From the NCBI RefSeq assembly GCF_037975245.1, contig NC_092574.1, forward strand, positions 5,634,713 to 5,698,712: 64,000 bases of DNA. The letters are read 5' to 3'. This document shows positions 13,725-27,700 of the stretch, in pieces. Every line of letters starts with the position of its first letter. The first letter of the stretch is position 1. This DNA is from Apostichopus japonicus (lineage: Eukaryota > Echinodermata > Holothuroidea > Aspidochirotida > Stichopodidae). The position numbers were made by a program, and so were the translations under genes. The notes beneath the pieces are model-generated. The model did no database searches and was not told the origin of the DNA. It saw nothing but the letters and a program-made list of their open reading frames with translations.

Positions 13725-14113
13725 GTGTTTAGCAAGGGCGTAGGAACCGGGGGGGCTGGGGGGCGCCAGCCCCCCAGTGAAAAATATGGGGGGGGGGGCG
13801 GAAGTATCGTTCCGCCCCCCCGCTCCGCAAGTCAGAAAACCCCTTTTTCATTTCCAAATGAGAAAAAAATCTCATTTGAAGCACCAAATTGCATCTAAGG
13901 CCAGGTGAAAATGCAAAATTCTTTACAAAATGGAGTGGGTGGGTTGAAGTGTGCTATATTGCACCAAATTGCATCTGAGGCCACCTGGAAATGCAAAAAA
14001 ATCCAAAGGGGAGGGGACACCCCCTCCCCTTAGACCCCTCCCCTAGGCCGGCCATCAGTCTTCAGCCCCCCCCCCCCCACTCAAAAGTACCTTCCTACGC
14101 CACTGGTGTTTAG
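13725..14113 (-). mobile_element. hAT-type miniature transposon, copy A, with 8-bp target duplication
   Basis: The element is 13733-14105. Ends are CAAGGGCGTAGGAACC and the reverse complement of CAGTGGCGTAGGAAGG. The flanking 8-mer GTGTTTAG is duplicated exactly (13725-13732 and 14106-14113). Eight-bp duplications and CA...TG ends are the hallmark of hAT transposons. The inside has no coding capacity and carries long G and C runs. Related copies lie at 50202 and 57491 in the opposite orientation. Confidence 0.85.
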
Positions 14114-15706
14114 TATTATAGTTAGGTATAAGTTCTGGCTTTTCTCGTTCATCGTCCTAAAACACTTTGAGCGTTTACTTCATGATTAGACCATCTTTGG
14201 GACTGAATAAATATTTCTACTTTCTCTGTATTGATAACTTGATATTATTTTTATAAAACCTCTCATGCTTTTGTGTGATACAATTTTGATAAAATCAATT
14301 TCTATGCATTATTTGAAATGAGTAAGTTAAAATGACTTTGTGGTTTGGCTTTGGATTACCAAAATTATTCCAGCAATGGTCAACTTATGTGGGTAAACTT
14401 TAGGGACAAACAGCTATGCGGCAAACTTATGGGACAGCAAACACTGCTATTTTATGTCCGACATGTACCATATCTTTGTTAAAAAATCGAGGGCGCACTT
14501 TCGATAAATTGTTTGGCGGACAACTTCAAGCAATGTAATATTGATGTAGTGGAACTAATACCAATGAAATGTGATTGGCCTGTTTGCAAATATTTGATCT
14601 ATATTGAAACAGAACTGTTTCTTAGTATTAGGGCACAATAGTTTCTGTGAAAATGAACTCCGTTGCACTCCCGCTGTGAGATGGCAACAGAAGATCTCTC
14701 TTTCCTCAACGACCAGGGTAACTTTTTCGGCCTTACTTGTTGTCCTGTCTCATGCAAAAGCTCTCTTACTTCAATGTTTTCTTACTTTATAAATATACCA
14801 GTCTTTAATTAAACTCAGTAGCCTAGCTCAGACCCTACAAAGTACAAGTAAAAGGCTACAGTTGGCCTAGGCTTGGCGTTAGGCCTAACGAGCTTGGCTG
14901 CATCAGAAGAATTGTCACAAGAAAAGAAAAACACTGCGACATATTACCATTGTTTCAGTATATAACATTAGTTATTTGGAAATTCAACCTAGACTATGCC
15001 CTAGAGGACCTAAGGCTAACCTATTCCTATATTTACATCTCAAGTCAAAGATTTATCTTACCAAACCAAATGCCTGTATTCCTCGGCTTAGACTAGAGAG
15101 AATTCTTTAGTCTGAACATCTGGTGATCATGATACTGTAGGTAACCATTGTTGCAATTGTCCGAATTTGTGAAATATTTAACAACCTATCGACTATCAAG
15201 ATTTGCTGGCTGTTTAACTTTGATAAATCCATGGTCTAATATGATCTACCCTTTCTTAGAACTGAGGCCTTCACCTAGGCCAACAGTAATAATTTTGTTT
15301 TCATGTTAATTTGCCTAAGCAAGACAAATAAGGGATGTATCAATTAATGTAGTAGTAGTATCTAACTAATCAGAGTGCACAACTTTCCACTCTTGTACGC
15401 AAAAAGGATGAATAGTACAACACAATATAACATGTTTGTGTGACTGGAAAGCAAATAGCATGATGCGTTTTACTTATTCAATTGGCAGCTGGACACTTTA
15501 GCAAGTGCACAATGCCTGATTTGTCCACCTGCTATGCGAAAAGTAAGGGCGCACTACCACCTTGTGGCTGCTGGGCCAATATATGCGACCTAATTTCACT
15601 TTTAGAGACTGTGTATATCTAGTGAAGTTGGCCAAAACTTAAATTTACTTTTACATCATGCAAAGTAACTGACAATTGCCGTTCTCATTCGTTACACACA
15701 GTCTCC
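14114..15706. other. Intergenic DNA upstream of the SCLT1-like gene
   Basis: No coding exon or repeat array stands out. It should contain the promoter and 5' UTR of the SCLT1-like gene. Several TAGGCCTA-type short palindromic words occur around 14866-14892. Confidence 0.4.
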
Positions 15707-15758
15707 ATGGCCAAGAAGAATTTGACAGAGTTTATCTTCAAGCAGTGGTTGGAAAGAA
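15707..15758 (+). CDS. SCLT1: Proposed first coding exon of the SCLT1-like gene
   Basis: ATG in the context TCTCCATGG opens 17 codons (MAKKNLTEFIFKQWLER) plus one base. A donor GTGATA and a pyrimidine-rich acceptor at 15824 define an intron of only 66 bp, far shorter than the other introns here. The phase joins exon 2 exactly and the resulting N-terminus has a length like that of human SCLT1 before its RRLN motif. The alternative is a start further upstream or a different donor. Confidence 0.55.
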
Positions 15759-18700
15759 GTGATAGTGACATTATTGTCAATATTACTTAATTTGACATTA
15801 TTATTTTATACCTTTCTCCTTCAGTGCGGAGGCTTAATGCTGCCCTTTCTGTCTATCAAGAAAAGTACCCACCATTATCTGATGAGGAACAGGTAATATT
15901 TGCTGTCTTAACATCAGCTGACTGTATTTGATAAAATGTTCCTCAGCAAGTAAAGTCATAGAATCTCTTGCTGCTATTTGATCATTTTTTTATTTTTCAG
16001 GCCATCAAATGTCAGCTCTTCTCTTCCACATATCCCTTTGTAAACAAACTATTAATGTAGGAGTGTTATCTCAGTGGTTAACGCTGGTGCCTTCCAATCA
16101 TAAGGTCCCCTGTTCGAGTCACTCCAAGATTAATGTATGTCGTCCAGTTACAGAGTTGTTGACAATTCATAATCATGGACGTTAAATATGAATGTAAGAG
16201 ACTGACTTCGGTCAGCTTGTGGCTTTGATAAGCCAATGAGGCTTCTTCGCGAGTTCCTGCTTGCAGGAGGATCTAAAATACATACATGTGAAGCTTTGTT
16301 AAAAGCAGGGAAGAAGCATTGAGGATCACAAAGTTTTTGTTTTTCTCCTTTCATTCTCCAGTCTGAGCTCAACAAGAGAAGTAACTACCTTCCTCCGTTG
16401 CTGACTGATCAAAGGTTAGTTTTTGTTTACAAAAGTAGATGGAGGCAATTAGATTTTGTAGTTTAATATGATAGTTATTCCTTTTAGGTTATCATGTTTA
16501 AGCTTTCTATTTAATAGTATCTTCATAAAATTAAGTTAATTCATCCTCGATGGAATATTTATCAAGGTATTAACAGGTCCGGCCGCAATGAACTCTTGTT
16601 CTAAAAATTTGGAATTGTCTGGTGGGAGATTTTGATAGATTGTACGTACAGTGTACAGCCTACCATGCCAGTTTGTACGTACATAGCATTGCACATAATA
16701 CACTTCTCACACTCAAACCACAGTTCATAAACGGTTCTTCAAAATTGCTGAAATAAATTCACGGATCAACTTTAGGGAAAATGAAGCTTCTGTAGTATCA
16801 CTTGAAAAGTATTTGGAACAACCAAAGGTGAAACATGGCGGATATATATTGTCAGAGAGCAGAATGTAGTACCAGGAAGCTTAGCCTTCGTAAAACTGTC
16901 CGATTGTAAACTTTACAGGAGCCTACGTGCGAACATTTTTCGCATTGGAGCTGGACAGCGCAATGTAAAAAACAGAGACTGCTGTTCAAACTAATATTAG
17001 CGTTCTCATACTTTGAAAACATGTTTGGAAAATTGTTTATCATATTTTTAAGGTCACTTCTGAAGGCTACCAAAAAATTCTCTAAAGTCATAAACCTTGT
17101 CCATGATATAGCAAAATATATACATTCTTTCTTTGTTTTCATCTTTCCTTCAGCATACTCACACCTCTTATCCTTGAATATGATTCAGAGAACTGTGCTC
17201 TCCGACAGCAAGTAAATACTTACAGGGTAAGGGTCTGAAAGTCTCTTCATAATCTAGTGATTGAGAGCACGAGAGGTCAGAGTTGTAAGTCGTTCAGAGG
17301 TACGTGGAAGGGTGGGGAGGTGATGGGAGGTGGACATTAGTGAAGAAGAGGTGCGGTGGTGTAAAGGGTATGTTGAAATTTGGAATAGGCAAGAGAGAGG
17401 TGGAATCTAGGAAAAAGATGAAGTGGAGAATAACTATTAAACAGTTTGTGTGGAGTGTTTCAGTTGTGATATGGAAATTACAATGAGTTGGAGGTCTCAG
17501 GAAGGGGGGGGGGGAGGGGAGGTACTTGGGAATAGGGTGGGTGTATATTGAAGGAGGTATGTGTGATCGTTGGAGATTTTGAAAGGGGAGAAAGTAGTAC
17601 AAATGAGTGTTTACGTGAGCTATAAACGGGGTGCAAGTGGAAATGGAATTGGGTAAAATGTGTGGATGAGAAAGTTACTTTGAGAGGGTGAGACCATCTA
17701 GAGGAACAGGCATTTAGTGCAGTTAAAAGGTATGGTATTTAACGTACTTATATATTGAATTACTAAGTTTTGAAAATGTCTTTGTCTTTGTTTTCTAACT
17801 TCTTCTAAGGTTGAAACTGAAGGTCTGAGAACAAAGGTAGAGAAACTTGCGAAGGAGAATGAAAGGTAAACAGAAGGCTATTGTTTTAATTTTGCATCTA
17901 AAAGAAGTCACCTTTGGATTTAAATAAAGGATTGTAGGGTTTGCAAAAGTCCTATGCTTACCCCCTTGTTTTTATCTTCTTTTTTTTTGAAATGTTCTTG
18001 TTGCTTATGAGGGTTTGAGTTTTGGTCCAGGTACCAATCTTGGTTGTCCAATCAGATTGCCAGATGATCCAGTACTGTTTTGATGAGTTATCTAATCGAA
18101 AATGTGATTTCACCTATACTGATATAATAGTATTGATAGATTGCAGTCCATATATGTTAACAAAATTGTACTGTTTGTGTTAAGGTGGAAAAAATTACCA
18201 AAGATATTGGCTAAACGTTTCAGTCCTATACCATTTTAGAAATGGTGGTCAAATGGTTAAGGTAATGAATTGTGATCTAGCTGGCCAGATCACAGCGTTG
18301 TGTCCTTGGTCAAGGCTTTTAATCTCACTCGCCTCTATCCCCACTCAGGTGCTAAATGGTGATCTGTGGAGTATCTTGTAAATATATTGTGGTCGCACCC
18401 TATGGGATGCCCCAGAGGGAACAAGTATTGTGGTCCACCATAGTGCCCTGGGGGTGGGGAGGGGCAGGGGCAGGTATTGCACACACTTGAGTGGGTAGGT
18501 GTGACAACTGATCATTGTAAAGTCGTGTCAGAAGACCTTTGTCTATACACAATACTGTACACCTTATGTAACTCTATAGAATGTGCAAAATGTCAAATAG
18601 AAAACTAAAAAACGAAAGATAAAAAGGAAAAGACAGCTTTTTTGAATTACCATGTAAAACAACAACTTTGGTATTTGATTTCCTGTTTGACACAATTGGA

Positions 18701-21700
18701 AAAGAAATGGGACAGTTTTATATCATTTCCAGTATTTATGAATATAAATTGATATTTAATTCCATCCTGAACATTTTCCCCATCATCATGAACGAATGCA
18801 TGTGATCACCACTACCCCTTCATAAGCTGCTTTTGCTGTTGCCATGAATGAAATAGAAATAGAAGTTTCCTACTCTCTGTACAAAACCACCCACACGAAA
18901 ATATTGTTACAATATCGTATTACTGTTTTGTTGCAATATTGTAAACAGTTCTTTGATGGAGTTTCATGCTTCTTCCTGCGTGGGTTAAGGTATATCTCAT
19001 GTCACAGATGGACATGGATATTCAAGCTGGATAAGATATACCTATATCCTGTAGTAATAACGTAATTTAAAAATAATTTACCTTACTTCCTTGTATAATG
19101 TTAGTAAAATATTTCAATCCAGTCGTCTGTACTAAAGATAAAACAAATGAAGCTGCCTGCTGCTATGTTGTTCTCTGACCATTTCTGTTTTCCATTGAGT
19201 GAATTAAATTAATGACACATTAACAAATTTATCAGGATTTCGTTGAGGGCTCCTCTGGAAAGCAGTGCTCTGCACTGAGCAGGACTACCCTCATTAAAGA
19301 TGACAATAATAAAAAATAATAAAAAAATTGGAACTATTGTGTGACTTTGACTATCATAACTGACCCTCGGACTACTTGTTACCGTTCAGGAACTATTTAA
19401 AGATTCAGTCACTTTCTTCTCTATCACACTTGCAGAAGTTGTCCCAATAATTGACAAATCAAAGCCTTTCATCCTTGTTTTTCATTGGCTGACATAGACA
19501 GTCATGTCAATTCCAGCTTACAGCGTTTTAAGTTCTGCTATTTTTTCTCTCGTTTGCCGTTCCACTCTTTCTCCTTCAGACTGCAAACAGAGCTGAAGGT
19601 CACAGTTGAGGGCCAGTTGGAGGCGATGGGTTGGAGTGGTGACATTAATTCTAGCAATGATCACCTCATTTCTCAGCTTCAAAAACAAGTATCAAGTCTG
19701 CAAGAGGTATGGACACTCCTAAGTGAGCTTTCAAATCCAATCAATGAATAAAAGATGTGAGAAAGTCGCCAATATTATTTTCTTCAAATGTCTGGCATAT
19801 ACATCATGTTAGCTTAAGGAGGCTTGCTTCAGTGAATTCCAGGTTAAGCTCCTTCCCTGTATACTTCTGTTGCCATCTTTCCACCTGCAATCTAGATAAC
19901 ATAAAAAGTTGGAATTTCTTACTTTGAGACGTACAAACCCTTATTACCCATAAACTTGAAAAGAAAACTGCTGACACTGTTGCACCCCCCACTCACCCTC
20001 TCCTGCCCCTTCCCAATATGTACCTATATGTGCTGTAACATGTGAACAAACCTGTGCCTCCCCTGCCCCTTCCCAATGTGTCCCTATATGTGCTGTAACA
20101 TGTGAACAAACCTGTGTGTAGTGCAAGAGTCTGGCACTTGGTGAATTTCATAGGTAAACATTGTTTTAATTGTACATCACAGTTTGTTTAGTAGAATGGA
20201 ATTAGGTTTTCAACTTTATAAGTATTACCAATAATGACCCCATTGTAACTCTCGGGGAGGTTTATCTGGCTGAAACAGACCATTTCACACTTGGTAGCAT
20301 CTGGAGAGTTTTTAAACGGGTTAAGCCCCTTTGGAAAGTTTTAGCAACATTAGCACCCAAAATTGTGGATGATAGGTGTATTGTCAAGATGGCCCCTTTA
20401 AAAGAGTAGGTTTATAAATATTCATCAGTCATCTTTGATTTGCATATTTTTCTATCCTCAGGAGAAAGAAGCTGCTCTTGATTTGTGGAGAACCTCATCT
20501 CAGCAATACGAAGACATAAACACAAAGTTCAGGGTAAATCTGCTGTTTGTATTTTGAAACAACCAGATAAATTAGCTGTCATTTGCATAATGAATATTCA
20601 TATGTTTCTTTTAAGTCCTCGTCTTGCTGATCTCATATTATGTCGGTCGAGTTGGCCGTGTGAGGAAGCTATTGATGACATAAAGCTGCATTCTATGCAA
20701 AATTTTCATGGTAGAATCAAAAGTGTCTTTAATATCTGCGAATAATTTTCAGTGATATTATTTGGGCAAATGTTTAATTTTACTGTGTTTAGCATTGTGT
20801 AGCACAGTGTTTGACTTTGGGATTTACTACTCACAGAATTTGGAAAGATGTCGTATCTGTCTTAGTCAAGAATTATGAAGAGTCTTCTCGCCAAGTTTCA
20901 GTTGTTGTTTTTATCGTGTCTTGCTGAAGATGAGGATTAATCCTTGGAAGGCACATTATGACAAAGCCAAACTGTGGAATTGGTTTGGAAACTTGATCAG
21001 ACTATCAGTTAGATCACCCTAATAGGGTAGGTTGGTGGAAAGAGGGACATAAGTTCTTTTCGCATCTGATAACAACAATGTCAGGTTTTCTATTTAATAC
21101 TAAACTATTAAAGACAAAGCGTTGAGTTGAGGTTAGGATGCAGTCATTTAGAGACTGTTGTCCTTCTCTCCTACATTTCTGCCTCGCATCCTTCTGAAAG
21201 GTAACATTCCTTTGACTCTTTGGCTGCCAGTATCTCAGCGGATTAGGTTCATATTCCTTCTTCTTGTGTTCAAGTGCCAGAACAACATGGCACCTCCATA
21301 CCTGGAAGATCTCATCCATCTTTATCAGTCAACAAGAGTCCTACGGTCTGCTGGTCAGAGTCGTCTGGAGGTGCCGATCACCAAGACAAACAGCTATGGG
21401 AACAGAGCATTTTGCGTGGCTGGGCCACGCCTCTGGGATGAGCTGCCGGCTGAACTCAGAACTGTTTCTAGTCTAACAACATTCAAGTTAAAGCTGAAAA
21501 CCTACCTATTTAGACCGCATTCCTGCAATATATAAACTGTTTATTCAACTCTATTCATGTGCAGTACTCAAAAACACTCAAGCCTGCATGCTTTTTATTC
21601 TTCATACTCATCTATATTGTATTTTATTCTGCAGTTTTACTACATTTTATGTGTCATATATTTTTTTACTGTTACGTAGCGTTTTAGAGCACTTTTGTGG

Positions 21701-24700
21701 ACTTTACGCTTTATAAAATAAATTATTATTTAAGGAAATTCGTTTGACTGAGCAAGCGGAGAAGTTATCACAGCAAGCACTAGAGGACAAGGCGGAGCAA
21801 CTCCTGAGGAAGAACGGTGAACTGATGACGACGAAACAAAAACTAGAGAGAGCTAACCAACACTTACAGGAAATCTATAATACCCACAGCAAGGAACTGG
21901 CAGACACCAGGGAACAGCTCAAGATTACCCGAACAGATAAACATACTGCTGAGGTGAAATTAGCAGAGATGGATCATGGGAAATCTCTACTGGAAGAAAA
22001 GCTTTATATGAAAGTATGTGGTTCTTCAGGCTCCATGTTATGTGTATGCAACTTAGCCAGAATCCAGGCTACTATATTAGGATTTTTTTTGTTTTTAATT
22101 GAAAATTTTTGTAACTATTTTTAGCCACAGTCAAGTTAATCTTCCCTTGTGTTATTTCTCAACTTTTCATTGTTATAACCATAGATCATATTCAAGGACG
22201 TTATAATTTTTTAGTATTCAATTATTTATGACGTTTCGTATATAATGTGTAAACTACAATAGTATAATCTGTAACTGTGACACATGGGATACTGCGAGAG
22301 TGTCAGGAAGAGGGAAATAGGGTTATCCTACTCTGTGTGTTTCCAGGTTCCTATTAATCAATTTCATTAAAAATCATTCCATTAGTTGATAAGATACTTT
22401 ATATCCCAGGAACCTAGGATTGCAATCAGTTTGGGTATAACTTTAATAGCAATTGTCAGAAAGAGGGGGTCGTAGGAGAAGAAGTTAGACTCGGAAAGTA
22501 TCGCAAAGAGGTTTATTAAAGGAGAAGTTGACCCATCATTTGGCTCATTCTTAATAGCGTCCGTTCCCTCGCTACCTGGTGTTCCATCATAGGTGCCAGG
22601 CAGAAGCATGCCATGTGATCTAACATTAAAATCAGTTTTAAAAAACAAGACATGAGTCGGAGTTCCAGAAGATGTGAAGCTCGTTTAAAAATCCTCTCGT
22701 ACTCATCGTGAGGTTTGATATTTCCTCTATTGCAGATTAAAGAGGCCGACACATTCAAACGTGATTCTGAATCGACCAGATCAGAGTTGAAGGAGGTAAG
22801 CCTCTCCTTGATAACATTGCAAGAAGAGATGGGACAGATTTCCAGCGAGAACGAAGCTCTGAGAGAGGCCAGGGTGGAACTAGAACAGAAAGTTAAGAGT
22901 CTCCATTGGAAATGGTAACAAATATTCATTATTTGAAATGTGTGTGTGGTTGCATTTTCGTAACTCCCATGTAACATTCCATGTTTACTGCCATGCCATT
23001 AAACTTCAGCATAGACTGAATTTGTTTATTGTTTTGCATTGCTGTTGGCACAGGATTACATTTAGTTTTGTTTATTTATTTATTTATTTATTTAGAGATA
23101 AAATTGTCACAGCTGTCATCAATTGTATTTGTATGTATTTTAGATCCTCCTGTAAGCAGGAACTCGCGAAGAAGCCATCATTGGCTTATCAAAGCCGCAA
23201 GCTGACCGAAGTCAGTCTCTTAGATTCATATTTAACGTCCATGATTATGAATTGTCAATTGTAAACAACTCTGTAACTGGACGACATACATTAATCTTGG
23301 AGTGTCTCGACCCGGGGTCTTTATGATTGGATGACACCGGCGTTAACCACTGAGCTAAAACTCCTACATTAATAGTTTGTTTACAAGGGGAAGCCTCATT
23401 GGCTTATGAAAGCCGCAAGCTGACCGAAGTCAGTCTCTTACATTCATATTTAACGTCCATGATTATGAATTGTCAATTGTAAACAACTCTGTAGCTGGAC
23501 GACATACATTAATCTTGGAGTGACTGGAACTGGGCACCTTATGATTGGAAGGCACCGCCGTTAACCACTGTGCTAACACTCCACACTCCTAAAAACACAC
23601 TCCTCAAATTCTTGTTTGCTTGCAGTGCCGAGGCTGATCGTCGAGAATTCGAAGCGGTGAACCAAGTACGCGAAAGCATTCAGATGGTGGAAAACTCTCT
23701 CTTGGAGAAAGATGAGGTTTGTAGATTTACTTACAATATTAGTTATGATTATTTATTTTGTGTACAATCACTGTGATGACAGCATACCTGGTTAGCTCTG
23801 TGTCAGACAAAATAACTTTGATGTAATATTAGTTCTGATTATTTTGTGTACAGTCACTGTTATGACAGTGTACCTGGTTAGCTCTGTGTCAGACAAGATC
23901 AATTTTATGTAATAGTAGTTATGAGTATTTTGTGTACAGTCACTGTAATGACAGCATACCTGGTTAGCTCTGTGTCAGACAAGATCAATTTGATGTAATA
24001 TTAGTTATGATTATTGTGTGTACAATCTCTGTGATGACAGCATACCTGGTTACCTTGGTGTCAGACAAGATAAATTTGATGTAACATTAGTTATGATTAT
24101 TTTGTGTACAGTCACTGTAATGACAGCAAATCTGGTTAGCTCTGTGTCAGACAAGATCAATTTTATGTAATATTAGTTATGATTATTTTGTGTACAATCA
24201 TTGTAATGACAGCATACCTGGTTAGCTCTGTGTCAGACAAGATCAATTTGATGTAATATTAGTTATGATTATTTTGTGTACAGTCACTGTTATGACAGCA
24301 TACCTGGTTAGCTCTGTGTCAGACAAGATAAATTTGATGTAATATTAGTTTAGATTATTTTGTGTACAGTCACTGTGATGACAGCATATCTGGTTAGCTC
24401 TGTGTCAGACAAGATAAACTTTGATGTAATATTAGTTTAGATTATTTTGTGTACAATCAATGTGATGACAGCGTACCTGGTTAGCTTGGTGTCAAACAAG
24501 ATCAATTTGATGTAATATTAGTTATGATTATTTATTTTGTGTACAATCACTGTGATGAAAGCATACCTGGTTAGCTCTGTGTCAGACAAGATAAATTTGA
24601 TGTAATATTGTTGTTAGTCAAAGGGTTATTCCGGTGACTGAAGACGACTGGTTGATAAAAATCAAGGAAATGATTTTGTGTTTCTTTATAATTTTTAACT

Positions 24701-27700
24701 CACTTAAATTCACAGAGGAAAGTAAATATTTCTACAAAGAAGTTGCATTTTGGTGAAATTATGAATACAGAGCTGAACCTAGGCAGGCATTAAGTATTCC
24801 ACATTTATTCAGGTTTCAAGGATAAATCAAGGAGAAGAATATAATAGGAAGTTTAGTTTTTGAAGAACCTTTTGCAGATATGATATCACAGACCACCCAC
24901 TGTGACCTACTCCAGGGATACATGAAGGGTTTAGCCTGACAAAATCAGTTCCATTCAATCCACCATATCTCAAGTTAGGAAAAAGGGATATGAGAAGGTA
25001 TAATCAACTAACAATGTGCCCTGTGGATCATTTTTCTTTTACCATATAAGCATCGCATTGTCTGCCACCAAAGTATCCCTTTAATAGTACATTGTAAAGC
25101 CGACTTCACAGTTTATTACCAGATGCGAAAATTAAAATATCCGCGAAGCGACGTTCGTATTCAGGATATTTGTGTTTAAAAAACTCGCCCCAAACCGTGT
25201 GCGGCCATCTGAAAAAGTTAACTTTCCGTTGCTGGCAAGTGACGTTTTGTTCGTGTCGCTACAAAATGCAGACAGTAATGAAAGGTGGTACCTTAATTGT
25301 TATCTTTAGCTGGACCTGAGATGTCCATCGCTGTATCGTTTGTATACTTTGCTGTGGGTATTGACCGCAGCTGTATGTACTGAACGTACACTAGTGTCTA
25401 ATTACCGACGGTAGCAAGCTGTGTGTGTATTTTCTGGGATCGATGGTGGTGTCTAACACTTCTGTTACACCTCATCCGAATCTAGGTCATATTACTGGCA
25501 TTAGACGTTTCTTTTTGCGCGAGTCTTCACACCCTTTAATAGTACGTTGTATAGCTGACTTCACGGTTTATTGCCGGATGCGAATATTAAAATATCCACG
25601 AAGCGACGTTTGTATTTGTGTTTATTTGTGTTCCATTTGGATATTTCATGTGTTTCATGTAGATATTTGTGTATAAAGTCTCTGCTTTATCGTTGCCAGG
25701 CTCTGATCAGAGAGAAGCAGAAAGTTGTCGAGATCGAGAGGTTGCAGCAGGTGATGGAGAACCTGTTAAACGAGGCGGGCAAGAGGACGAGGCAGGAGGT
25801 GGACACGGTCAGGAAACAGTGCAACATGAACATCTCTAAACTCATGGACGAAATACAGGCCTTAGAAAATGTAAGGGGAGTTTACAAACAACAAAATTAG
25901 TCTTGCAGGGTTTTAAAAGAAAATGAGGTCAAAATGCTTTGACATCTTTGTAACAGGGTGTAAAGCAGCTTTGTAGTATATCAAGATCGAATGGTTATGT
26001 CTAAGAAAATTCCTGTGTGGTTTGCTGGCTTGGAAGCTGCAGACTGTTTCAAAACGTCACAGGTTTTAGATGTGTTGAAAAGTAGTTTAGCAGGGGACAA
26101 TTATGTCACCAGGACCCCTCCATAGCACGTCATCACACGTTTTAGATGCGTTGAAAGGTAGTTAAGCAGGGGACAATTATGTCACCACGACCCCTCCATA
26201 GCACGTCATCACACGTTTTAGATGCGTTGAAAGGTAGTTTACCTGGAGACAATTATGTCACCAGGACCCCTCCATAGCACGTCATTGCACGTTTTAGATG
26301 TTTTAAAAGGTAGTTTACCAGGAGACAACTATGTCACCAGGACCCCTCCATAGCTTGTTGTAGACATTACTGTCTTCTTTCCATGCAGAAGATGTATCAT
26401 CTTGTTGTCTGTATGTAGTGAGGCCGATATACAAAACATGTGCAAAACATTTTCTGAATTGATGAGTCATTATTGTTAGGAAAGAAATGCAGAACAATCT
26501 ACTAGATAGAGTCTCGACAGTTAGAGATGCAATCTGTTTAAGAAATATTGGATAGGTAAGCTTGACAGGAGGATTATTTATGTAAGTCACCAAACAGTAA
26601 AATGTTCTCCATGGTAACCAATCAGTATCATGGAGTAGAATCAGTATATGCAAACCTGAATTCTTGTTGATTTATGTGTTATTAATGCAAAAAACTCACA
26701 CTATATACTTTTATCCATCCAAAAACTATACGATATCTGCATATATTTTAAAAAACTTTCGAAGGAACGGAGATAAAATTTTGAGTGACAAGTTATTGTG
26801 GTGGCATCTCTCTCTCTATTTTTTTAATATTTTTGTGTACGGATTGCATATAGCATATTTTACGGTCAATATCTGGAATATTATTCCGTAGGAGACTGGT
26901 CAGAAACAAGCAGAGATTGAGAGACTCTTAAGAGAGAAAAGAGCAGTGGAGGAAGAACTGGAAAATGTGAGTCTGATTAATTAAAAGCTAATGAATATGC
27001 ATTTATGCAAACACCTTATCTTCACAGATTGACGAATATGTAATGAACAAAAGAACACATTTCCTATACATACGTCCTTGCACAGTGAACATATCCTATG
27101 GATATATACAAGACAAAAAGTGTGCATAGTTGTGCATTTCAGTAACATAATAGAAAACATTTTGTTGCTCAGACGATATTGTTGTAACTTTAATATCCAC
27201 AGAAAATAAAGAGAAATCTGTTTTTTTTCCAAAAGTTTTTGAATTTTTTTAAAATCTAAAACCAACTGTTAAAGTGGTAATATATAAAGAAAATAATGTG
27301 TTAACTATGTCATTGAAATATGCACTATACTTCTATGGATTTCATTCTGTTTGCCAACAATATTAACAGTATTCTCTCTTTGTTGTATTCACAACCTAAC
27401 GAAGTTCAGTTCTTTATAATTGATCTTTCCTCTCATTGATAAAGTTTACTTTACAATATCTCTTTTGAGACATGAGACAAAAGATGCAAATAGCTTGATT
27501 CATGACGTTCCTTAGAAAATGGAAATATATTTCCCGAGGTTGGATATGTTTTTATTCAGTTCCTTATTCAAGCCTCAAAATTCAGGTCAACTTTTGCCAT
27601 TTGACAGTAGATGACAAAAAAATGCACTGGCATTTGTCTGCCAGTGCAAATTAATGTTTGCTTAATGCAAGAAAATTGCAAGTGAGAATTTGATGTTAGC

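Noticed and set aside
16060..16126. A functional tRNA gene
   Set aside because: The A and B boxes are recognisable, but the anticodon and T arms are poor and the segment continues into a repeated SINE body.
17294..17602. Minus-strand Pro-rich open frame
   Set aside because: It comes from purine-rich low-complexity DNA in an intron of the SCLT1-like gene; no family or splice support.
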